A stretch of DNA of 64,000 nt from Rhodospirillaceae bacterium (lineage in GTDB: Bacteria; Pseudomonadota; Alphaproteobacteria; Rhodospirillales; Rhodospirillaceae), in contig JAVJSV010000012.1 in NCBI GenBank assembly GCA_040219235.1, positions 434,001-498,000 on the forward strand. The letters are read 5' to 3'. A program made the position numbers and the translations under genes. Positions 58,336 to 64,000 of the stretch are shown here, piece after piece; position 1 is the stretch's first letter; each line of letters opens with the position of its first letter. The notes under the pieces were generated by a model. It did not search any database. It saw nothing but the letters and a program-made list of their open reading frames with translations, and was not told where the DNA came from.

Positions 58336-59094
58336 TTAGCCGACCGTTTTTTCAAATTCGACCAATTCGTAGTGGGTCTGCATGTACCCTGCGACACCGC
58401 CTTTCAGGAAGGTATAGTCGCCGTCGGCTGTGGTGTAGACCTCATAGGGGGGATGTTCTTCGGGCAGGTCCGTGTTGGTCGGCACCTGAAAATGATGGGC
58501 CTCGAAGGTGCCAGCCCCGACCGTGATTTTTTCGTCGCCCACATAGGCCATATCCAGTCGCAGCGGATACAGCATCGGCCCGGTCGCGCCGCGATGATCT
58601 GGCGAGCACAGCAGCAGCTCATCAATGCTCTGGATGCCCGGACCTTTGCTCAGGTCGTAATGGGCGAAATGCCAACTGTCGCAGGCAATGGCGTGGTTCT
58701 GGAACGACTTTAACCGGCCATGCTTATGGTTCATGCGCTGTGAGATGCGTCCTTCCAGGGCGGTGAAAGTTTCGCATTCGGTGTAATCTTCGTGCATCTT
58801 GAACCACCCAGTGCCCATAAACTTATCCGCCACGGTCAGGCGCACAAAGCAATCCAGCGGATTCCAGTCCGCATCCACAGAATAGGTGGCATCGCGCATC
58901 ACCGACGGGCGGTCATCGATTTCTGTATGGACGCCAATCGTCCGTCCCCCGGAGCCATATTTCGTGATGGTGTAAAATTCACGACCGCGCTCCTGATCCA
59001 GGCGCTCCGGCTTTTTTGAGGTGTAGGCAATGACGCCCCGAATAACGGTATGGTCGATCTGGGTGATCGGTAGATTTGGGTCGGCTTGTGACAT
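58336..59094 (-). CDS. Uncharacterised protein, paralogue of the previous gene (copy 2)
   Basis: A 252-residue paralogue of copy 1 sharing YTSKKPERLDQERGREFYT, EIDDRPSVMRDATY, GTGWFKMHEDYTECET, LEGRISQRM, YVGDEKITVGAGTFEAHHF and GYMQTHYELVEF. Both have the pair of conserved His after GAGTF. No leader and no recognised domain. The start is taken as ATG 59094 with GGGG five bases upstream; ATG 59097 and GTG 59106 are also in frame. It faces the third DctP gene across a 146-base divergent region that likely contains both promoters. Confidence 0.8.
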   Translation of the reverse strand: MSQADPNLPITQIDHTVIRGVIAYTSKKPERLDQERGREFYTITKYGSGGRTIGVHTEIDDRPSVMRDATYSVDADWNPLDCFVRLTVADKFMGTGWFKMHEDYTECETFTALEGRISQRMNHKHGRLKSFQNHAIACDSWHFAHYDLSKGPGIQSIDELLLCSPDHRGATGPMLYPLRLDMAYVGDEKITVGAGTFEAHHFQVPTNTDLPEEHPPYEVYTTADGDYTFLKGGVAGYMQTHYELVEFEKTVG

Positions 59095-59240
59095 CATGTC
59101 CCCCACACATATTGGCGTTACAGTTGAACAAGCTTATGGGGCATCATACGCTGGGTAAAGGTGTTGTTCACGCCAACATATTTGAACCGCAGACGGCCCC
59201 GAAGACGGCCCGAAGACGTTTCGTTTTGAAAGGATGCTGC

Positions 59241-60260
59241 ATGGCTTATCTGTTGAAAAATCTCATCGTCAGCCTCGTCATCCTCTCTGCTGGCCCCGTT
59301 TTCGCGCAGAGTCCGCTGACCGGTCGCGCAGCTGGGAACGTCCCACAAGGGTCGATCTGGGAAGAGCACTGGCTGTTCCGCAAAAGCACGCTCACCGCCA
59401 ATTCAGAGATCGATATGGAGTATTATCTCTATGGCGAGCTGGGCAATGAAGAAAACATGATCAACAGCCTGCGCCGCAACCGCGTGCAGATTTCGTCCGC
59501 GTCGCTGTGGGGGCTGTCGGCGACAATTCCCGAAGTGGCTGTGCTGTCTTTGCCCTACCTCTTCGAGTCTCCAGAAGAGGCAGATTACGTTTATGACTGT
59601 TGCGCGGGCGATTTGATTCGCCCTTATCTGGAACAAATCGGAATCACGTTTTTGGGCTGGTCAGAAGCGGGTTGGACCGGGTTCTACGGCCCGCAACCTT
59701 ACCTTGACCCTGCTGCCGTCCAAGACCAAACCTTGCGTACACCCTCCACACCATCAGTGGCGTTATTCTTCCAGTCTTTGGGTGTTGATACGGTATTTCT
59801 CGGCATTCAAGATGTGGTGCCCGCCTTGCAAACTGGCATGGTCGAGGGCGGAGCCTCCAGCCTGCCGTGGTACTTAAATGCGTTTAAGGATCACGCACCG
59901 CACTACACGCTGACGGGTCACCATTATGAAACCACAGTGCTGATGGCGGCGAAGCCCTGGCTGGATGCCGCCACAGAAGCTCAACGGGCCGCGATTGATC
60001 AAGTCTTCAATGTGTTTCCCTCTCAGCGTCAAACCGTGCGGGAAGATGCGGCCCGAAAGATTGAGCTTTTGCGTGAGCAAGGCGCCTTTGTGTATGACCT
60101 CACACCACAGCAGCGGGCCCGATGGATTGTGGCCGCCCAGGCAGTTCATCCGGCTATCTTGCGGGATATCGGCGGCGACGCAGAGGCAATCTATGTTCAA
60201 ATTCAGGCAGCAAAGGCGGAGTTTAAAAGTCAACAAGCTGGAACATCCTCCACAGATTAA
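59241..60260 (+). CDS. TRAP-type solute-binding protein, DctP family (orphan 3)
   Basis: A 339-residue periplasmic binding protein. Signal peptide: LLKNLIVSLVILSAGPVFAQ, cut near residue 22. The carboxylate-binding Arg is in DQTLRTPSTPSVAL (near 168), then VVPALQTGMVEGGASSLPW. NSLRRNRVQISSASLWG matches the other two. ATG 59241 with AAGGA eight bases upstream is used; the frame stays open to 59076 but without a leader in that form. The VOC gene follows after six bases, making the third DctP-VOC pair. No membrane subunits nearby. Confidence 0.87.
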   Translation: MAYLLKNLIVSLVILSAGPVFAQSPLTGRAAGNVPQGSIWEEHWLFRKSTLTANSEIDMEYYLYGELGNEENMINSLRRNRVQISSASLWGLSATIPEVAVLSLPYLFESPEEADYVYDCCAGDLIRPYLEQIGITFLGWSEAGWTGFYGPQPYLDPAAVQDQTLRTPSTPSVALFFQSLGVDTVFLGIQDVVPALQTGMVEGGASSLPWYLNAFKDHAPHYTLTGHHYETTVLMAAKPWLDAATEAQRAAIDQVFNVFPSQRQTVREDAARKIELLREQGAFVYDLTPQQRARWIVAAQAVHPAILRDIGGDAEAIYVQIQAAKAEFKSQQAGTSSTD

Positions 60261-60266
60261 ACCCTT

Positions 60267-60671
60267 ATGTCTGATACTCATACCGCAAAGCCAGATGTTA
60301 TGATTTCCCGTCTTGCCGCCGCGCGGGTGTTTGTTGCCAATGTTGAGAAGGCGACGCGCTTTTATCGCGATACGCTTGGCCTGACATGTGTCGGACAGAC
60401 CAAAGGCGCGGCTGTTTTCCGGATCAATGACATTGATTTCATTGTTGAACATGCCAATCCAGCAGACCCGGAGGCGGCAGAGATGATTGGCCGTTTTACA
60501 GCGCTCTCCTTTGCGGTCGAGGATTGCCTTGCTGCGGTTGGAAAATTGACCGGCTTGGGCGTACAGTTTTTAGGGCCAGCCCAGAAACAAGCATGGGGCG
60601 GCACGCTGGCGCATCTGTTAGACCCAGACGGCAACGTGCTGACCTTGGTTCAGTACCCGCAACCGACGTGA
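60267..60671 (+). CDS. Small VOC protein paired with TRAP binding protein
   Basis: A 134-residue single-module VOC protein: LAAARVFVANVEKATRFYRD, LSFAVEDCLAAV and HLLDPDGNVLTLVQYPQ. All three expected ligands are missing: Arg and Thr replace the His pair, and Thr the final Glu (LTLV). It should bind a ligand without metal or be a pseudoenzyme. It is not of the KRTT subfamily. It lies six bases after orphan DctP 3 and so is co-transcribed. No leader, so it is cytoplasmic while its partner is periplasmic. Confidence 0.82.
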   Translation: MSDTHTAKPDVMISRLAAARVFVANVEKATRFYRDTLGLTCVGQTKGAAVFRINDIDFIVEHANPADPEAAEMIGRFTALSFAVEDCLAAVGKLTGLGVQFLGPAQKQAWGGTLAHLLDPDGNVLTLVQYPQPT

Positions 60672-60706
60672 TGTGAACTGCGTATGATTCCGGTGTTAGG
60701 TCTTCA

Positions 60707-62116
60707 TTGAAACGTTTACTCTCAAATCTTCTGATCACACTGATTTCGCTTGGGCTGACGACCCTGGCGGGGCTGGTGGTATTAGAGCTTTTTCTGCGCA
60801 ACGGTGGTTTTTCTCAAACGTCTGTGCTGTGGCAAACGGCAGAAGACGTGCAGAATGATCGCGTGATAGATCGTTTCAGTGCTGTGCTGTCTGATCTTCA
60901 CCCTTATGGCTTCACAGACCTCATCGATACCCCCGCCCACGAGCCCAACGATGTGTATACCGTTGCGGTGATCGGCGATTCATTTGTGTGGGGCGATGGC
61001 CTTCTCCCGGGTGTAAGTTGGCCGCATGATGTTCGGCGGCGGCTTGTCGACGCGGGTGTTCCTGCGCGCATTCTGGCCTGGGGCATCAACGGCTGGTCGA
61101 CGCAGGATCAGCTTCATTTTCTTCAAGCCATGGCCCGCGACAATAGCTTAGTCGGCGTTGACGAGATTTGGTTCGGTTTTGTCACCAATGATCCAGATGT
61201 CGGACGCATCGAGCAGAAAACCTCACCTGCGTTCCATTTTCCTATTCCGGCTTTGGTCGATGCATTTCCCAATGCGGATGGATTTATGTCCGGCCTATTG
61301 CAAACGCTGTATGAAACGCGGATTGATCCTGAATCGGGGTACGCCGCCTGGGAAGCGGCGCTCTGGACCAATCAAAACCTGGAGGCATATGCACGCGTTT
61401 TGGCGGAGCTTAAGTCGTTCTCTGACTCACAGGGCATTGCCGTTAAATTTGTTCTGACACCTCATCGCCCAGACGCCGCCTTTTTTGAGCCGAAGTATAA
61501 AGCGCTCAAGACGCTGCTAAATGACGCGGGCATACCCGTTGTTGATGTGTTGCCAGCCGTCTTAAAAGCATTAAGGGATAAGGGCACGCCGCCGCTGTAT
61601 CGCGAATTGTGGGCCAACCCAGGGGATGCGCATCCAGGTCAACCTCTCATCAATGTCTACGCGCAGGAAATGACAGCGCTCCTCACAGAGCAACTCTCTA
61701 CAATGACGGCGGGTTCCGCTCAGGAAAATTTGCCACGCTGTGCCTTTGGTGATGTTGTGGCCGAGGTGCCGCAACCGATTATGTTTGCCTTCGGTGACGA
61801 GTCCTATCTCCGTCTCAAAGGCCAGGTTACGCCGGCGGTAGGCTTGAACGAACAGTCTATCCGTTCCGCCTTTGTGACATGGCCGGGCGGGCGCAGACCG
61901 GTTTTTCAGCGTGACCTTTTTGCTGGCGACTCCTCCCGTGTTTACGATGCGATAAAATTTGAGCGCCGCGCATCCGCATCAACGTTCTGGGCTGATGTGC
62001 CAGACGGCGTTGATTTGGACCGCCTCACTCTTCAGCTGATCCTTGCGTCTGACTGTGTGCTGGACGCGCCGATTATCGTCAAGCAGTCGGCGACCTTTTT
62101 GCATGTTGCGGAATAA
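60707..62116 (+). CDS. SGNH/GDSL-hydrolase-like membrane-anchored protein
   Basis: A 469-residue protein: an N-terminal membrane anchor (LLITLISLGLTTLAGLVVLE, residues about 8-27) and a periplasmic SGNH domain. Block I is TVAVIGDSFVWGDG (Ser, near residue 92), the Asn/Gly blocks are LAWGINGWST and FVTNDP, and the Asp-His pair is in NPGDAHPGQPL (near 312). A C-terminal beta domain (about residues 370-465) follows. Such proteins deacetylate or transfer acyl groups on polysaccharides. It starts with TTG at 60707 with a weak ribosome site. A probable terminator follows directly. Confidence 0.8.
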   Translation: MKRLLSNLLITLISLGLTTLAGLVVLELFLRNGGFSQTSVLWQTAEDVQNDRVIDRFSAVLSDLHPYGFTDLIDTPAHEPNDVYTVAVIGDSFVWGDGLLPGVSWPHDVRRRLVDAGVPARILAWGINGWSTQDQLHFLQAMARDNSLVGVDEIWFGFVTNDPDVGRIEQKTSPAFHFPIPALVDAFPNADGFMSGLLQTLYETRIDPESGYAAWEAALWTNQNLEAYARVLAELKSFSDSQGIAVKFVLTPHRPDAAFFEPKYKALKTLLNDAGIPVVDVLPAVLKALRDKGTPPLYRELWANPGDAHPGQPLINVYAQEMTALLTEQLSTMTAGSAQENLPRCAFGDVVAEVPQPIMFAFGDESYLRLKGQVTPAVGLNEQSIRSAFVTWPGGRRPVFQRDLFAGDSSRVYDAIKFERRASASTFWADVPDGVDLDRLTLQLILASDCVLDAPIIVKQSATFLHVAE

Positions 62117-62142
62117 ACGCAGTCTGTGATTGACGTTTTTTT
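62116..62142 (+). terminator. Rho-independent terminator after the SGNH gene
   Basis: AACGCAGTC (62116-62124), triloop TGT, and GATTG-A-CGTT (62128-62137) pair over nine bases with one bulged A and one G-T pair, followed by a run of seven T (62136-62142). It starts on the last base of the stop codon of the hydrolase. Good shape, moderate strength. Confidence 0.55.
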
Positions 62143-62230
62143 GCATCCAAAGTGGCGTAGCTGTGCATCTAAGATGTAAGACGGTTGATCCCGAGCGGCT
62201 GTTGCCACTCATTAATCAGGAGCGTGCGTT

Positions 62231-62506
62231 ATGAAATGGATATTGATTGTGGCAGCGCTGGCGCCCGGCAGCGATGAAAAAGGTGTGGACTCCCTGACCT
62301 TGCAAACCATCGGGTTTGGCTCTGAAGCGTCTTGTGAGGCCGCGCGAGAGGGTGTGATACGTCAGGTCGAAGAGGTGATGGAGCCTGACCTGATCAAGCA
62401 ATTCGTGACGGAAGAAATTCGCAAGTCTGGTGATGTGGCTAATCCTGAGATGGTTGCAGATTTGTTCCTGGGTCGGGTCAGTGCGGCGTGCTATCGCGGC
62501 GACTGA
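62231..62506 (+). CDS. Small protein of unknown function
   Basis: A 91-residue protein with AGGAG before ATG 62231. It starts with a short hydrophobic stretch (WILIVAALAPG), which could be a weak anchor or signal, then a helical acidic region with two Cys (EASCEAAREG and SAACYRGD) that could form a disulfide if exported. No recognised family. It is preceded by a terminator and converges on the amidase gene ten bases away, so it is a lone gene. Confidence 0.55.
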   Translation: MKWILIVAALAPGSDEKGVDSLTLQTIGFGSEASCEAAREGVIRQVEEVMEPDLIKQFVTEEIRKSGDVANPEMVADLFLGRVSAACYRGD

Positions 62507-62515
62507 TATCAGCGC

Positions 62516-63880
62516 TTATCTCTCTAACGCAGCCCCAATGCGCAGTGCGGTCGCTTCTTCACGCTTTGGAGTGACAACCTGCACGCCCAGCGGCAGGCCG
62601 TCTTCGGTTTTGCCCACAGGCACCGACAGCGCCGGGCAGCCTGCGTAATTAGCGAACGCGGTAAAAGTTGTGATTGTTTTTGGCATGTCGGCATCAAACG
62701 AGAAGGCTGTGACCGGCGTCGTCGGTGTGATCAACGCTTGAACCTCTGAGAACATGCGGCGTGCCACGGGCCTGACTTCTTCTATCAGGCGCAGAGCCTT
62801 CGCCAACTTAGGTGCGGATTGGGAAGCGCCAAAAGCGATTCCGGCCCGGAACGTGTCGCTAAAGCCGTCCGGGTTTTGCGCAAGACCATCCGCATGCGTA
62901 TTGGCGAGGTCGGCTTCGATCAGCAGCAGCGCTTTCGATCGCAGGCTGGCGGGCTCATAACCATCCCACCTGACACTGACCATGTCTGCGCCAAGGTTTC
63001 TCGCTCTATCGATGGATTTTGCGTAAGCCACTGAAACTGCAGGGTCAACAACGTCGCCGCTGACTTTGTTTAAGTCCGAAAAATATCCAATGCGTAACCC
63101 TGTCAATGAAGTGGGTTCATCCAAGGCGGTGGCGAACGTGGTTGGCCCATGACGACCCGCCGGATCGTTGGCATCAAATCCTGCCATCGCTGTCAGCAGT
63201 ATGGTGAGGTCGTGGCACGACCTTGCCATGGGTCCCACATGATCAAGCGCATAAGCCAGCGGCATCACGCCGCGCGCGCTGATCAGCCCATAGGTTGCCT
63301 TCAGTCCGGCGACCCCACAGAACGATGCAGGGATGCGGACTGATCCTAAAGTATCAGTCCCCAACGCCCCAGCGCAAAGCCCTGCCGCAAGCGCTGCGCC
63401 AGACCCACCAGATGATCCACCCGGTGTGTAGCCAATTTTGTGTGGGTTCTGACAGAAGCCATAAACTTCGTTTGCTGTTGTCGCGCCGTGAGCGCCCTCA
63501 TGCATATTCAGCTTACCCAAGATGACGGCCCCTCCGTCACGCAGGCGGCGGACCACATCGGCATCTTCATCGGCTGTGCGAGTCCGATAGGCTTCAATGC
63601 CGCCTGTGGTGGGCACGCCTGCGACGTCAATATTGTCTTTCAAGGCAATGGGGATGCCGTCAAGCGGCCCCAGACTCTTGCCGTTGGCACGGCGCTTATC
63701 TGACGCGAGGGCCGCCTGCCGCGCCGCATCTGTCATCACGGTGATAAATGCGTTTAAGGTTTCGTTCTGCGCAGCAATCTGACCAAGGTAAAAGTCTGTA
63801 GCCGCCATGGCTGTGGTGTCCCCGGACTCCAACGCCCGGCTGAGCCCGGCAATGCCGAGTGCTATGAAATCTGTCGCCAT
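62516..63880 (-). CDS. Amidase-signature family hydrolase
   Basis: A 454-residue amidase. The Ser-cisSer-Lys triad is visible: Lys in PIALKDNIDVAG (near residue 80), cis-Ser in YTPGGSSGGSGAALAAG (near 155) and nucleophile Ser in GTDTLGSVRIPASFCG (near 178; the usual GGS is LGS). These enzymes hydrolyse amides, including urea derivatives and aryl amides; GatA itself is excluded because there is no GatB/C context and the C-terminus differs. ATG 63880 lies three bases after the stop of an upstream gene cut by the window edge, so it is in an operon continuing to the right. Confidence 0.9.
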   Translation of the reverse strand: MATDFIALGIAGLSRALESGDTTAMAATDFYLGQIAAQNETLNAFITVMTDAARQAALASDKRRANGKSLGPLDGIPIALKDNIDVAGVPTTGGIEAYRTRTADEDADVVRRLRDGGAVILGKLNMHEGAHGATTANEVYGFCQNPHKIGYTPGGSSGGSGAALAAGLCAGALGTDTLGSVRIPASFCGVAGLKATYGLISARGVMPLAYALDHVGPMARSCHDLTILLTAMAGFDANDPAGRHGPTTFATALDEPTSLTGLRIGYFSDLNKVSGDVVDPAVSVAYAKSIDRARNLGADMVSVRWDGYEPASLRSKALLLIEADLANTHADGLAQNPDGFSDTFRAGIAFGASQSAPKLAKALRLIEEVRPVARRMFSEVQALITPTTPVTAFSFDADMPKTITTFTAFANYAGCPALSVPVGKTEDGLPLGVQVVTPKREEATALRIGAALER

Positions 63881-63883
63881 CTT

Positions 63884-64000
63884 CTAACCTGAAACATTTT
63901 GGGGCGTGTTATTTCGGAAGGGCCTTTCCAGAACCCTTGGTTGTCCATAGCACACTGTCTGGTCCATGGCGTCGCCAATCAACATATCGATCTGGCACGT
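63884..64000 (-). CDS. C-terminal fragment of an unidentified gene
   Basis: Reading on the minus strand from the right edge, 38 codons are open to a TAG at 63884-63886: IDMLIGDAMDQTVCYGQPRV, then LERPFRNNTPQ. Composition and residue pattern look protein-like, and the stop is three bases before the amidase start. Another frame also opens to a TAA at 63909-63911, so the assignment is tentative. I do not recognise the family. Confidence 0.45.
   Translation of the reverse strand, partial: TCQIDMLIGDAMDQTVCYGQPRVLERPFRNNTPQNVSG

Noticed and set aside
1-64000. tRNA, rRNA, IS elements, phage genes
   Set aside because: No cloverleaf-like tRNA sequence, no rRNA segment and no transposase or integrase motif noticed on either strand.

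Overview
The window looks like chromosomal DNA of a free-living, probably marine, alphaproteobacterium. The hints are orphan TRAP-type solute-binding proteins, a Rhodospirillales-style receiver protein ending in a GPDRRRR motif, Tat and Sec leaders on many metabolic enzymes, and moderately high GC. This placement is an inference; no rRNA or tRNA is present to confirm it. I see no transposase, phage gene, CRISPR array or replication origin. Genes are dense and mostly in tight same-strand runs with 4-bp ATGA overlaps.

Layout. 1-4.8 kb (minus): start of an acyl-CoA/malonyl-CoA synthetase, a small protein, a ferredoxin-reductase-like flavoprotein, a degenerate receiver protein and a CHASE/PAS histidine kinase. 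5.0-6.6 kb (plus): HD hydrolase and two small membrane proteins. 6.6-18.4 kb (minus): a 12-gene catabolic array (LeuC/LeuD-type hydratase, C-C lyase, isochorismatase-fold amidohydrolase, two PuuE-like polysaccharide-deacetylase-fold hydrolases, five tandem VOC paralogues mostly with Tat leaders, an exported Rid protein, a crotonase). 18.6-28.0 kb (plus): methyltransferase, glutaryl-CoA dehydrogenase, YCII protein, FAD-linked oxidase, a frameshifted VOC gene, two double-VOC genes, a cupin and a double nitrilase. 28.0-36.4 kb (minus): FAD monooxygenase, a second methyltransferase of the same family, small protein, bicupin, MFS transporter, double alpha/beta-hydrolase, VOC, TRAP binding protein. 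36.5-44.8 kb: cyclopropane synthase, VOC, OsmC, crotonase, a TPR-sulfotransferase-methyltransferase fusion, TfoX-N, exported VOC, TRAP binding protein. 44.9-50.1 kb: RND efflux pump with divergent TetR regulator and a clear operator. 50.1-53.2 kb: VOC and two tandem APH-type kinases. 53.4-55.5 kb: AT-richer islet with a 2OG oxygenase and a GSCFA protein. 55.5-64 kb: GNAT, exported D-2-hydroxyacid dehydrogenase, two unknown paralogues, a third TRAP binding protein plus VOC, SGNH hydrolase, small protein, amidase and a partial gene.

Two patterns stand out. First, there are thirteen VOC (glyoxalase/extradiol-fold) genes, many lacking the usual His metal ligands, and three of them are paired with an orphan TRAP solute-binding protein. 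Second, the 6.6-18.4 kb array contains the enzyme types needed to open a cyclic imide or amide, hydrolyse the half-amide, hydrate the resulting maleate and cleave the malate. I propose, as a hypothesis only, a catabolic route for a substituted maleimide-like or N-heterocyclic compound, partly periplasmic.
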